This document shows positions 18,523 through 27,540 of a DNA stretch of 46,515 nucleotides, piece after piece. The DNA lies in contig CALWIZ010000017.1 of the NCBI GenBank assembly GCA_944380885.1, forward strand, positions 1-46,515, read 5' to 3'. A program made the translations under genes and the position numbers. Each line of letters begins with the position of its first letter. Within the stretch, counting starts at the first letter, position 1. The notes under the pieces were generated by a model, which searched no databases, was not told where the DNA came from, and saw nothing but the letters and a program-made list of their open reading frames with translations. The DNA comes from an uncultured Clostridia bacterium. Lineage in GTDB: Bacteria > Bacillota > Clostridia > Oscillospirales > Acutalibacteraceae.

Positions 18523-19533
18523 TTACCAATATGCTGCGCCGTCTATTTTTTCCGCATCTTTTACAACATAGCTCCCGTCAGCACGGATCCAGGCGTCATT
18601 ATACATTGCCACGATATCAGGCCTTGATTCTTCCCATCTTTTGCCCTTTATTCCGAACATAATCTGGAGCATTCCTCCGAGGACCATAACCTGCTTGCCT
18701 GATTCGTTCAATCTGGCGCCTAACGGAACGGCATAGGAGCCGCACGAAAGCAGCGCGATATCAAAATCCTCTTTCATACAGCTTTGATACAGAGAATCGA
18801 GAGCCTCCGTCCAATCGGCATATCCTTCAGGATATGTTTTTCCCGAAGACTGAATTGCTTTCACGACACGGAGTTCGCACTCGGGAAAAATCTCTTTATC
18901 AGGAAAAATCTCGTTTCTCCGCTTATACTGCGATTCAATAAGCTCCGCGAACGGATGAACAATCAGTACCCTCTTATTTTTAAGAGCAAGCGTCCATGGC
19001 TTTTCATATTGGAAAGGCTCAAGCGCCCGCATAGCGTATTGCGCGCAATCTTTTCTGACAAATTTGTGAATCATATATTCTTCCATCAATGCGAAGCCCA
19101 AATAAGCATTATAATCCGCCTTAGGAAGAGAGTTCATATATTCATTCGCAAACGTCATATAAGTTTTCTCGTCTTCCGGAAATACACCGGCATTTGTTTT
19201 TAAATTTTTCATAAGCGGAAAAGAAATAGCGTCTAACACGCCCATTTCCTTCATTAACCCGTAAAAAGACGCTGTCAGCTCGCAGCTTCCGTACCTGCAG
19301 CAAAAGAAAGGCTTTCCTGAGAAAATAGCGTTTTTAATTTCCGAATTGAAATTTTCGTTAGACAAAAGCGGTCTGTCTTCAACTCTTCCCTTTCGCTTGG
19401 CACGCTCTAAAAGCATTGATTTTTTGAATATCTTTTTAGTAAAAATCTTATATAAGTTAAGAATATAGAAATCCCTGAAAAGCCTTGGATATTTAAGGAG
19501 TTTATAATGCTTTTTTATATTGCTCAAATACAT
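18523..19533 (-). CDS. Putative GT-D-fold glycosyltransferase
   Basis: A 336-residue soluble protein. Its middle part (PFFCCRYGSCELTASFYG near residue 75, and later NKRVLIVHPFAELIESQYKRR and LLSCGSYAVPLGARLNESGKQ) resembles the GT-D/DUF1792-type glucosyltransferase domain found on surface-glycan genes. The key acidic motif of that fold is not clearly intact: RYGSCEL stands where RFGDGE is typical. So this is a tentative assignment. No signal peptide or membrane helix is visible. Position between a GT4 gene and an acetyltransferase supports a glycan role. Confidence 0.5.
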   Translation of the reverse strand: MYLSNIKKHYKLLKYPRLFRDFYILNLYKIFTKKIFKKSMLLERAKRKGRVEDRPLLSNENFNSEIKNAIFSGKPFFCCRYGSCELTASFYGLMKEMGVLDAISFPLMKNLKTNAGVFPEDEKTYMTFANEYMNSLPKADYNAYLGFALMEEYMIHKFVRKDCAQYAMRALEPFQYEKPWTLALKNKRVLIVHPFAELIESQYKRRNEIFPDKEIFPECELRVVKAIQSSGKTYPEGYADWTEALDSLYQSCMKEDFDIALLSCGSYAVPLGARLNESGKQVMVLGGMLQIMFGIKGKRWEESRPDIVAMYNDAWIRADGSYVVKDAEKIDGAAYW

Positions 19534-19561
19534 AAAACCACACCTGATATTTAATTTTTAC

Positions 19562-19583
19562 CTTTTGCTTAGATAAGCAAAAG
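19562..19583. other. Perfect hairpin in an intra-operon gap
   Basis: CTTTTGCTTA and TAAGCAAAAG are perfect 10-bp arms in the 120-bp gap between the acetyltransferase and GT-D-like genes, the widest non-coding gap inside the long operon. No T-tract follows on the minus strand, so it is unlikely to be a terminator; an RNA processing or stability site is more plausible. Confidence 0.45.
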
Positions 19584-19653
19584 ACTGAAAAACATTAAAT
19601 ATTTCTACTGTTTCGCATAAAATATTATTTTTCGGCATATTGTGTCCGGATAT

Positions 19654-20292
19654 TTATTTTTCACATTGCTCCAAAAATCTTTTTATATCCGAAAACTCGG
19701 CGGCGTGAGCGGCAATCCATTCTTCGGGCTTGTCCCACCATCTGATTTCAAGCAGTTTTTCAATCTCTGCTTCCTCAAAACGGTAACGAATCAGCTTTGC
19801 GGGTACTCCTCCTGCTATCGCGTACGGCTCAACATCCTTTGTCACCACCGCGCCTGCCGCTATAATCGCACCGTCGCCTATTTTAATTCCTCCGAGTATA
19901 ACAGCGCCGGCGCCTATCCAAACATCGTTTCCGATTACGGTTCTCGGTGTGTTTTCCTCAAAAAGAAGAGAATTTGCATAGCTTTTTCCGCATTCGCAGG
20001 CAGGAGAGTAAAATGCCGGATGAGTAGAAACCCAGTTTTTTACCGGATGCGTGCCGCTTATTATATTCACCGCGCCCGCAATACTGCAATATCTTCCTAT
20101 TTCGGCGGAAACACTGCTTCTTTTCCCAATATATGAATATCTCCCGATGCTTCCGCTGAAAACCGAATCCTCCCCGATTTTGTTATATCCCTCAAAACGT
20201 GCGTCTGCCGCAATATTGGCTCCCTTTCCGAAAGCAAGGTGCTTGTTTTTGTTCCGCAGCTTAATGATTTTCTGCTTCAGATAGTTTTTCAT
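19654..20292 (-). CDS. Hexapeptide-repeat O-acetyltransferase
   Basis: A 212-residue left-handed beta-helix acyltransferase of the CatB/xenobiotic (XAT) type. Isoleucine-patch hexapeptides run from about residue 20 ([27 protein letters not shown]) to 170 ([28 protein letters not shown]). The catalytic histidine is expected in SGTHPVKNW, and the closing [12 protein letters not shown] is typical. It probably transfers acetyl from acetyl-CoA to a sugar hydroxyl. ATG at 20292 was chosen over a TTG six codons earlier; it overlaps the end of the polymerase gene by 32 bp. Not PglD-like. Confidence 0.85.
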   Translation of the reverse strand: MKNYLKQKIIKLRNKNKHLAFGKGANIAADARFEGYNKIGEDSVFSGSIGRYSYIGKRSSVSAEIGRYCSIAGAVNIISGTHPVKNWVSTHPAFYSPACECGKSYANSLLFEENTPRTVIGNDVWIGAGAVILGGIKIGDGAIIAAGAVVTKDVEPYAIAGGVPAKLIRYRFEEAEIEKLLEIRWWDKPEEWIAAHAAEFSDIKRFLEQCEK

Positions 20293-21547
20293 TGTATACA
20301 CCGTCTTCAATTTTTACTTTCACATCAGTTTGTCGGTCTGTAAAGCCGCTATAATTAAGATAGAGACCCAAAAACAAAAAGAGTTCCGTAGAATATATAT
20401 AAGAGGAAGAAAACATCAATTTTACAACAACCGCTGAAAACATTACGGTTGAAATAGCTGCGAGATCTCTGTTTTTACATAATATACCGCCAAAAAACCA
20501 GTAAACAAGTGCGGCAAGTATAATAAACCCTAAAATCAATCCGAAATGACACAATATTTCAAATATAATGTTATGCGCATAGGCGTTGGTGATTAAATTG
20601 CGGTCTCCGCCTATACCGTATCCGATAAAAGGTCTCTCAAGCGTCTTTTGCCAGACTACACCGTATATCTCCTCGCGTCCGCTGGAATCGGCAATGGCGT
20701 TTGAATATATATAATCCAGTATTCTCAAATTTTTGATACCAACGCTCGCAAGAGCTTTGTCCGCCGCTGAAAGTAATAGCACGAACGTGTCGGTAAACAC
20801 GAAAATCACTGCAATGAACGCAACAAAAACAGCTGCTATTTTTACGCCTGTCTTTTTCTGATATATAAATGTCCACAAAACAAAGACAGCCGCTACACAC
20901 ATGATCGGTCCGCGCGTTCCTGAAATAAGCAGTGAAAGAAGTCCTATTGCAAAAAATATTATATCGATTTTTTGCCGCTTATCCAAAAGCTCAAACAAAA
21001 TATCGCAGACCAATACACAAACGCCGTACGCGTAAGCCATATCGTCATAATGCTTTTCCCTTACAACAAAAAGTGAAATATAATCGGCAATCAGCACCGC
21101 CGAAAGTCCTATCCTGCTTACTATATGAAAATAGCGGCGTGTTTTTGCGTAATCTTTTATAATTCCCCCTATAAAAAAGAACAGAAATGAACCCACAAGC
21201 GAGTTGCTTGAAAAAATCAGCAGATTTTCCGCCAAATCCGCGGTTGTGTATAAAGCGCTGTCCGGACGGAACGCATAATCGGCTGCAAAAATAAATATAA
21301 ATACGATAATAAAAATGATATATCTTTCCGTTTTACTCCAATCAGCATGAAAAAAAGATAAAATAAGAAATATCCACATTGCGGCATAATATATATATGT
21401 GGTAATATTTGTGTTAAATCCGAACATCAGCGAAAAATTGTAGAAAAGCCGCAAATAAACAGGTTTAAGAAAAAGCACGGCAAAAAAAAGACCGGGAAAA
21501 TACCATTTGCTTTTTTCGCTTGCATTTATCGAGCTGGTAATATTCAT
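20261..21547 (-). CDS. wzy: O-antigen polymerase/ligase family membrane protein, Wzy type
   Basis: A 428-residue protein with about ten to eleven membrane helices and one larger extracytoplasmic loop (about residues 255-330) that contains the Wzy_C-like stretch [31 protein letters not shown], of which the NAYAHN histidine is characteristic. Such proteins polymerise lipid-linked repeats outside the membrane. Together with Wzx and a PglC-like initiator it defines a Wzy-dependent pathway. Sequences of this class are poorly conserved, so the name rests on topology, this motif and context. Confidence 0.85.
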   Translation of the reverse strand: MNITSSINASEKSKWYFPGLFFAVLFLKPVYLRLFYNFSLMFGFNTNITTYIYYAAMWIFLILSFFHADWSKTERYIIFIIVFIFIFAADYAFRPDSALYTTADLAENLLIFSSNSLVGSFLFFFIGGIIKDYAKTRRYFHIVSRIGLSAVLIADYISLFVVREKHYDDMAYAYGVCVLVCDILFELLDKRQKIDIIFFAIGLLSLLISGTRGPIMCVAAVFVLWTFIYQKKTGVKIAAVFVAFIAVIFVFTDTFVLLLSAADKALASVGIKNLRILDYIYSNAIADSSGREEIYGVVWQKTLERPFIGYGIGGDRNLITNAYAHNIIFEILCHFGLILGFIILAALVYWFFGGILCKNRDLAAISTVMFSAVVVKLMFSSSYIYSTELFLFLGLYLNYSGFTDRQTDVKVKIEDGVYNEKLSEAENH

Positions 21548-21577
21548 TGAGGTCAGAACTTCCCCTTTTAGCCAAAA

Positions 21578-22747
21578 TTATTTTTTCTTTCGTATCCCTG
21601 CCAAATCAAAAAGCCTGCAAATCAAGAAATAGGGCGTCAGCACGGGATTACTGTAATTGTATCGTTCATGCATGATTTTTTTCCCCGGATTAAGAACCTT
21701 CAGCATATCCGTTCCGGAATCATACAGTGCGGTCTGAAATCTGAGAAACTGCGGTTTGGTAAATTTTTTTTCGTGCGGATGCGGAAGTCCGGCCCCCGAA
21801 AGCATACAAAGCAGTTTTTCCGAGTTTTCCGGCCGCAGTTCATTAAGCACTCTTTCCGGTATAGCTGTGCCGAACAGCACAGTGGGTATATAAAGCGAAA
21901 GATATGTGGATTTTTTTACATGCGCTTTTTTAACCTTATCAAGAAACAAATCCCAGTTTATCACGCAATGGCTTACAATCCTGTCGACATCAAGGTGCAG
22001 CCGCAGTCCCGGCGCTCTCACATAAGAATGCTTCGCGGTATGGATACAGACCTGAAGCAGATTATCTTCCGGAGAGAGAATGTAAACGTCTGTATCTTCA
22101 GCGGTATGCGCGTTATTTATAAATTCGTTTGTATCAGGCTCCAGATCAGGTCTTATCCACCGTCCGGCAACGGCGCGCCACGCAAGCTCGAACCACATTC
22201 TTTCTCCGTCGGGCATTGTAATGAAATATTCGGTAGAGCCGTCACGGTAAGCCTCATCAAGCTTTTCCGACTCATATTCACTGCGGAACTTAAATGTAAA
22301 TCCGTTTTTAATCAGAATATCATGCGCTTTATAAAAATCCTCTTTTTTTACAAGCGAGTCTATATCCTCCATAGGACACTGTACCGCCTCCGGCATAATA
22401 TCCTGCATTATACCGCCGTTTTTCAGAATAACCATTTTAATTCCGGACTGCCGCATAGCCGAACAGATTTCTCTTGACTTTGATTTCAGAAAACTCAGTC
22501 TGCGATTTTCTTTTTCCAGTAATTCACGCCAATCCTTGCCCGGTTCAAGTCCTATATTCAAAGCAAAACAGCCTACAACGCCTTCAAGCTCATGCTCCCG
22601 GCAAATTTCTGAAAATTTCGTTTTATCTATACGCATAAAACGTTCCTTTATTTCATCAAGTTCCTCTTTTGTATGCGTCTGCTTTGACATATCAAGCATA
22701 AGCCGGTAGTATTCATCGTTCATAAAATCAAACAATGTGTTTTGCAT
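21578..22747 (-). CDS. Nucleotidyltransferase-fold family protein (NTP_transf_5-like)
   Basis: A 389-residue protein of the same uncharacterised family as the product of 7270-8424. The core motif is KMVILKNGGIMQDIMP followed by CPMEDIDSLV around residues 108-133, an Asp-x-Asp nucleotidyltransferase signature, with a later helical part (LLQVCIHTAKHSY). The usual LKG is altered to LKNGG. A good GAGGAG site precedes the ATG. It directly follows the APH-fold kinase gene, so kinase and nucleotidyltransferase may act in sequence on one small molecule. Substrate unknown. Confidence 0.62.
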   Translation of the reverse strand: MQNTLFDFMNDEYYRLMLDMSKQTHTKEELDEIKERFMRIDKTKFSEICREHELEGVVGCFALNIGLEPGKDWRELLEKENRRLSFLKSKSREICSAMRQSGIKMVILKNGGIMQDIMPEAVQCPMEDIDSLVKKEDFYKAHDILIKNGFTFKFRSEYESEKLDEAYRDGSTEYFITMPDGERMWFELAWRAVAGRWIRPDLEPDTNEFINNAHTAEDTDVYILSPEDNLLQVCIHTAKHSYVRAPGLRLHLDVDRIVSHCVINWDLFLDKVKKAHVKKSTYLSLYIPTVLFGTAIPERVLNELRPENSEKLLCMLSGAGLPHPHEKKFTKPQFLRFQTALYDSGTDMLKVLNPGKKIMHERYNYSNPVLTPYFLICRLFDLAGIRKKK

Positions 22748-22760
22748 ACTGTTTATCTCC

Positions 22761-23801
22761 TCATACCTGTAAGTCGGGAATTGATAAGGACCACTCCGTC
22801 ACCTTCCTGATATAATCCTCCAGTTTCTCTTTTCCGAAACCGTCAGGAAGACTGCGGTATTCCTCAATCTGAAAAACAAGGTCCTCAAGCAGAACGACAG
22901 CTTTTTCACAGACAGGTATATTTTTCCCAAAATAATTTTCTATATTACCGGGTCTTAAACCGTCGAACAAAGCCGCTTTATCATAAAATTCGCTTCGCAT
23001 GCCCCATGATTCCCAGTCAATAATATAAACCTTTCCGGTCCCGTTTTCAATCCAGATATTTCCCGCCTGTAAATCGCCGTGAGAAAAAGTTATCTTTATT
23101 TCGGGAATACCGCTGACCGCGAGACAGAGATTATCGGTCAAACGGCTGCATTCATAGCCGTAGCCCTCTATCTTAGCGCGCATCCGCTCCGAATATTCCT
23201 TTCCGGTTATAACGCTGTCAAACTGCCGCGCGTACACAGACAGTTCATTATAGGCTTTTTGCTTATATTTTTCAAATCCGTCGGTTATTCTCGCGAGCGG
23301 TCTGCCGTCTATTATATTTTCACTGTAACCGGAATCGCAATGGCTTACGAGCAGGGGAACAAACCCGGGGATACCTTCTCTTGTCCGAAATTCAATTTCA
23401 TGCCTTAACTGCTCTGACGGGAAGCCGGATTTTATCTGTACATCAACTGTCCGGCTGTCAAAATTGAATATTCGGTATTTACGGTTGCATGGATAAATAA
23501 GGGTATCCGCTGTTGCTTTATTAGGCAGCGTCACGGTTCTGTCCGCCATAATCCCTCCGCTCGCAAGACACAATCTGACATAAGACCGTACAGCAAATCT
23601 TTTGAGAAAATTTCCTCTGACGCCGTATTCAGTAAGAAGATATTCTCTGACTTTTTTTGAAGGCCGTTTTGTCACAATCGCGTTCAGACCGGGATACACA
23701 TATAACGGTGTGTTTTCACCCTCACCGCCGTAATATGAAGAAAGAGTTTCAGCGTTGATTTTATAAAACTCCTCTCTTTTAAGCATTTCGGCTATTTTCA
23801 T
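22761..23801 (-). CDS. APH/choline-kinase-fold phosphotransferase
   Basis: A 346-residue protein whose C-terminal half carries the aminoglycoside-phosphotransferase-type catalytic loop FSHGDLQAGNIWI (about residues 239-251) and the metal-binding YIIDWESWG (about 264-272). The N-terminal half has the small lobe but few recognisable motifs. Relatives phosphorylate sugars, choline, ethanolamine or antibiotics; in a glycan operon a sugar or amino-alcohol substrate is more likely than resistance. It shares a 4-bp ATGA overlap with the preceding GT2 gene, indicating coupling. Confidence 0.75.
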   Translation of the reverse strand: MKIAEMLKREEFYKINAETLSSYYGGEGENTPLYVYPGLNAIVTKRPSKKVREYLLTEYGVRGNFLKRFAVRSYVRLCLASGGIMADRTVTLPNKATADTLIYPCNRKYRIFNFDSRTVDVQIKSGFPSEQLRHEIEFRTREGIPGFVPLLVSHCDSGYSENIIDGRPLARITDGFEKYKQKAYNELSVYARQFDSVITGKEYSERMRAKIEGYGYECSRLTDNLCLAVSGIPEIKITFSHGDLQAGNIWIENGTGKVYIIDWESWGMRSEFYDKAALFDGLRPGNIENYFGKNIPVCEKAVVLLEDLVFQIEEYRSLPDGFGKEKLEDYIRKVTEWSLSIPDLQV

Positions 23802-24568
23802 AGTTTCTGTACCCTTTTGTTATGAAATACTTTTCCGACATACGGACGGATTTTATCAAGAACCATTTTTTTGATTTTAATTGCGTATGCTTTAATTTTG
23901 CTGCCTCCGTACATGACGGAAATTTCGCAAACCTCGTCAACAGTTCTTCTGCGGTATTTTTGGTTTGTCCCGCCGCTGCGGAAAAAAGCAAAATTTTCGT
24001 GTATATATTTAAAATGCGCCCCCGCCTTGTAAAAACGCAGGAAAAGCTCGTAATCCATTGCGCATTTGAATTTTTTATTGAATACGCCGTATTTCTCATA
24101 TGCCTTTTTTGTCACAAATGCCGCCGGATGGACAAGACAAAATCCGTATTGCAGACCGGATAAATCTTTTTTGGCGCATAGTATATGAGTGGGATTGCCC
24201 TCTTTATCGGTTATAACCGCGTCGCCGTAGTAGACGTCTGTTTCTCCGTCCCACGCCTGCGCCAGCTTTTCAAGCGCTCCTTCTGCCAAAGCGTCATCCG
24301 AGTGAATAATACCTATTAAGTCACCGGCAGCAATACCTATACCCTTGTTCATAGCGTCGCTTATGCCTTCATCGGGCTCACTCACAATTCGGGTTATGAT
24401 GTCTTTGTATTCTTCCGCAATTTTGAGTGTTGAATCTGCTGAACCGCCGTCGATCACAATATATTCAATATTTTTGAAATTCTGATTCCTGACGCTTTCA
24501 AAAGTCTCGCGCACGGTTTTTTCACTGTTGTATGTTATTGTAATGATTGATATTCTGGGCTCTTTCAT
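23798..24568 (-). CDS. Family 2 glycosyltransferase
   Basis: A 256-residue soluble GT-A enzyme of the WcaA/WcaE-like type. Motifs: ISIITITYNSEKTV at the start, EYIVIDGGSADST near residue 40, and IIHSDDALAEG near residue 85 providing the metal-binding aspartates. The ATG at 24568 forms a 4-bp ATGA overlap with the kinase gene upstream, which is preferred to a start 16 codons earlier inside that gene. It likely adds a sugar to the repeat unit on the cytoplasmic face. Confidence 0.88.
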   Translation of the reverse strand: MKEPRISIITITYNSEKTVRETFESVRNQNFKNIEYIVIDGGSADSTLKIAEEYKDIITRIVSEPDEGISDAMNKGIGIAAGDLIGIIHSDDALAEGALEKLAQAWDGETDVYYGDAVITDKEGNPTHILCAKKDLSGLQYGFCLVHPAAFVTKKAYEKYGVFNKKFKCAMDYELFLRFYKAGAHFKYIHENFAFFRSGGTNQKYRRRTVDEVCEISVMYGGSKIKAYAIKIKKMVLDKIRPYVGKVFHNKRVQKL

Positions 24569-25203
24569 AGACCCGCCTTCTCCCTTATCTGAGCGTACAC
24601 TTCCTCTATTGGACAAGTCGCGTCAATCGCATACTGCCAGCGGTTGTTTTCAAGCTCTTTCATATACATTTCAATACGGTGTTCTCTGACATCTTCGGGT
24701 TCAGGAAAAGGCTCGTCCTTAAGCGAACTGCGCCGCACCGACTCCTCCGCCGGAATAAAAAGCACAAATGACGCTTTAGGCTTCAGCATGGTTTTTAAGG
24801 TGAATCTCCACCAAAATCCTTTTTCAAAATCATATTCCGGATACTTCATTTTAAAATCTATATACGTATCCCATATATATCTGTCGCATATAACGATTTT
24901 TCCTAAAAGCTCCTTGAACCTTAAAACTATGGAATAATAAAACCACAAATCGATAAGTGAAGCTGTAAACAGCAATTTCCGCTTCTTTGAGCTTTCATTT
25001 ATTTTTTTTGAATATTCAAGCCGCTCTTCCTTAGTAGCAGCTTTTTTACCGCGTATCATTTTTTTAATAAACTGTATTCCCGGCGTATATCCTCCGCGGC
25101 TCCATATAACCTTATATTTCCTGTTCTGACTCTCAAGCTCTTTGCAAAGCAGCTCAATCTGTGTGGATTTGCCGCTGCAGTCAATCCCGCTGAAAGAAAT
25201 CAT
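24565..25203 (-). CDS. Thymidylate-kinase-like P-loop kinase
   Basis: A 212-residue protein starting with a clear Walker A, FSGIDCSGKSTQ (about residues 4-15), and containing a VICDRYIWDTYIDF segment matching the DR(Y/F) motif of thymidylate kinases, plus an arginine-bearing lid-like stretch (SVRRSSLKDEP). It is not expected to be the housekeeping Tmk: it lies inside a glycan operon and the middle is diverged. A role in phosphorylating a sugar-derived or nucleotide-linked intermediate is inferred. GGAGG precedes the ATG. Confidence 0.72.
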   Translation of the reverse strand: MISFSGIDCSGKSTQIELLCKELESQNRKYKVIWSRGGYTPGIQFIKKMIRGKKAATKEERLEYSKKINESSKKRKLLFTASLIDLWFYYSIVLRFKELLGKIVICDRYIWDTYIDFKMKYPEYDFEKGFWWRFTLKTMLKPKASFVLFIPAEESVRRSSLKDEPFPEPEDVREHRIEMYMKELENNRWQYAIDATCPIEEVYAQIREKAGL

Positions 25204-25257
25204 AATTTTCCTCCGTATTTATCAAATTGCGGCTCTGACAACTTAAACCGCAGAACA

Positions 25258-26358
25258 TCATATTTGCCCGGTTATGGCATTATATAATGCTTCAACCGAT
25301 TGCTCAACAGCAATTCCGCCTGATGATTTTGCTATTTCCTCGCAGGCTGTTCCCTTGTATACAACAGCTTTTGTTCCGCAGGCTAAAGCCTCAACCGTTG
25401 TCATTCCGAAGGTTTCCTCCCTGCTCGGATTTACGAATATATCCGCCGCGGTATATATCGCGGCCAATTCCTTTGCGTCATTTGTCCTGACAATACCTTT
25501 TATTTTTGAGGGAAGAGCGTCTTTCTGTTTTTGCGTGAGTCCTACAAGAACAATCGCATAGCGATCGTCCAACATTTCAGACAGTTTTAAAAAATCGCCC
25601 AAACCCTTGCGTTCACTCCAGACATTTGCCACGCCCAAAATGATTTTTTTGTTTTGCAGCCCGTATTTTTCACGGAAATCACCAGGCGTGGGTTTGAAAA
25701 CCGACCTGTCAACCGTATTATAAACCACCTCGATCGGATATTCCCTTAAAAAGCTCTGACTGACGAGATCGGCCAGCCAATGCGAAGGCGTAATCAGAGT
25801 CATATCCTTTACTCCGGTAAAAATTTCTTTTTTATCCGTAAAATTTTTTTTGGATGCGTCAGCCAGATAAGACGCGGGATATTCCCTTTTTTGAGGACAC
25901 TTGGAGCAATGCGTTTTCCATCGATTGCATTTTACTGCCGTAAAATATGAGCAGTGACCCGTAAATGCCCAGCAATCGTGCAATGTCCATTTAACCTTCA
26001 TTTGCGGACGCGATTTTATCCAGTCAAAAAGCATTTTTATATTTATATAATAGCCGTGAATATTGTGCAGCCAGAGAAGATCCGGATTATATTTCTCTGC
26101 CCATTCAAGAAGTTCCCGTGTGGCTCTCTTTGAAGCGAATCCGTGTCGGTCGGTTATTCGGGTATAAAACGCATGAAAATAAATATTAAAACTGCCGCCG
26201 AACTTTTTTGAAATTCTTTTATACTTATCAGGGACATCGCCTCTGCCGTACGCAATGACTGCCTCGTTTCCGCCGTTTATATATTGTTCCGCCAAATCAG
26301 TACATATTCTCCCGGTGCTGCCTATGCCGCAGACCGTATTTATCAGCAAAACTTTCAT
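25258..26358 (-). CDS. Family 4 glycosyltransferase, WcaC-like
   Basis: A 366-residue GT-B enzyme. It opens with the group's typical LLINTVCGIGSTGRIC and has a cysteine-rich central piece (about residues 130-155, C-S-Y then C-x2-C spacing) common in colanic-acid-type WcaC relatives. The donor-side E-x7-E is visible in SREETFGMTTVEALACG. It follows the second GT4 gene with a 33-bp gap. Acceptor and donor are unknown. Confidence 0.87.
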   Translation of the reverse strand: MKVLLINTVCGIGSTGRICTDLAEQYINGGNEAVIAYGRGDVPDKYKRISKKFGGSFNIYFHAFYTRITDRHGFASKRATRELLEWAEKYNPDLLWLHNIHGYYINIKMLFDWIKSRPQMKVKWTLHDCWAFTGHCSYFTAVKCNRWKTHCSKCPQKREYPASYLADASKKNFTDKKEIFTGVKDMTLITPSHWLADLVSQSFLREYPIEVVYNTVDRSVFKPTPGDFREKYGLQNKKIILGVANVWSERKGLGDFLKLSEMLDDRYAIVLVGLTQKQKDALPSKIKGIVRTNDAKELAAIYTAADIFVNPSREETFGMTTVEALACGTKAVVYKGTACEEIAKSSGGIAVEQSVEALYNAITGQI

Positions 26359-26391
26359 AAAACATCTCCCGACCGATAGAATAAATACAAT

Positions 26392-27540
26392 TTAAAACTG
26401 CCCGAATATCTCGCGGTACTGCTTTACAACTACGGATGTATCATATTTTTCAACAGCGAGCGCTCTTGCGCTGCTTTTCATCTTATGCAAAAGCTCCGTG
26501 TCATCAGCCAGCTTTTCTATTATTCCCGCCAGCTCCTCAGCAGAATCACCCGAAACAGTATAACCTGTTTCTCCGCTTTTAAGCAAACGCGACAGATCAT
26601 CATCAGGTGAGCTGATTCCTATTACGGGCATACCGCAGGCAAGCATACTGTATGTTTTGCTCGGCATAAAAAGCTTTGCCGCTTTTTCTTCCTGCGACAC
26701 AATTCCAACATCACCGCTTGCCATTGAAAAAGGGAATTTTTCCTCCGTCTGAAGCGGCAGCAGCAAAATATTTTCGGCAGAATTGTTTTTTATATATTCC
26801 TCGACCTGATGATATTTCGGTCCCTCTCCGATAAAGAGAAAATATATATCACTGCGTTTTCTTAACAGCTCGGATGTCTGCAATATAATCTCAATATTGT
26901 GTCCGTAGCCCATTTTGCCGGAATACAGCACGACGAATTTATCGGTAAGCCCGTACTGTACGCAGAAAGGGTTTTCTTTTTTATCTATCGGTTTAAGCCT
27001 GTCCGTGTCAACAGATACAGGGATTACGCCGATATCGATTTTGTTTTTCATCGGCGCTTTCATCGATTCCGCCATTACATTTCCGATAGTCAGCATTTTA
27101 TCAATCTTTGGATAGCTGACGTCATTCCACTTATGCCACAGACCGCATATGATCCTGACGAGAGGATTTTTTATGGTGTTTTCAATCACCTGAGGATATA
27201 GATCCCAGTTCATATATATAAACTTAGACTGTAAGCGCTTTTTCAGTTTCAGACCAATAAATGAGTTTATAGGCGGATTTGAAACGGCGAAAATAATATC
27301 GTAATGCTTTTTCTTATTCTTTTTAAGCCATTTTTTCACAAAGCGGTAATGCCGGTACCAGCATTTTAATCTGGATAAAAAGCTCCGCGGATCGTGAGGG
27401 GGAGACTTTATGATGATTTCAGCAGTAATATCGCTTCCGGTCATAAACTCAATTCTGTCGGTTTTGTCAAAAGCCGCACAGAGAAGATCAACATACCACT
27501 GCGGAATAACCTGGGATATTATTAAAATTTTCTTATTCAT
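26392..27540 (-). CDS. Family 4 glycosyltransferase, WbuB-like
   Basis: A 382-residue GT-B enzyme. The N-terminal half has the membrane-facing basic helix region (KCWYRHYRFVKKWLKKNKKK), and the donor half shows VVLYSGKMGYGHNIEI and the nucleotide-sugar site MPSKTYSMLACGMPVIG. The latter pattern is shared with WbuB/WcaI-type transferases, some of which use fucosamine or fucose donors, so this is one candidate for the fucosyl transfer, though weakly supported. Its start overlaps the ATP-grasp-HAD gene by 8 bp. Confidence 0.85.
   Translation of the reverse strand: MNKKILIISQVIPQWYVDLLCAAFDKTDRIEFMTGSDITAEIIIKSPPHDPRSFLSRLKCWYRHYRFVKKWLKKNKKKHYDIIFAVSNPPINSFIGLKLKKRLQSKFIYMNWDLYPQVIENTIKNPLVRIICGLWHKWNDVSYPKIDKMLTIGNVMAESMKAPMKNKIDIGVIPVSVDTDRLKPIDKKENPFCVQYGLTDKFVVLYSGKMGYGHNIEIILQTSELLRKRSDIYFLFIGEGPKYHQVEEYIKNNSAENILLLPLQTEEKFPFSMASGDVGIVSQEEKAAKLFMPSKTYSMLACGMPVIGISSPDDDLSRLLKSGETGYTVSGDSAEELAGIIEKLADDTELLHKMKSSARALAVEKYDTSVVVKQYREIFGQF

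Noticed and set aside
22761..23801. Antibiotic-resistance aminoglycoside phosphotransferase
   Set aside because: Only the general APH catalytic loop is shared; its operon position and overlap with a glycosyltransferase gene point to glycan metabolism.
24565..25203. Housekeeping thymidylate kinase
   Set aside because: The P-loop and DR(Y/F) motif fit, but the context inside a glycan operon and a diverged middle argue for a specialised relative.
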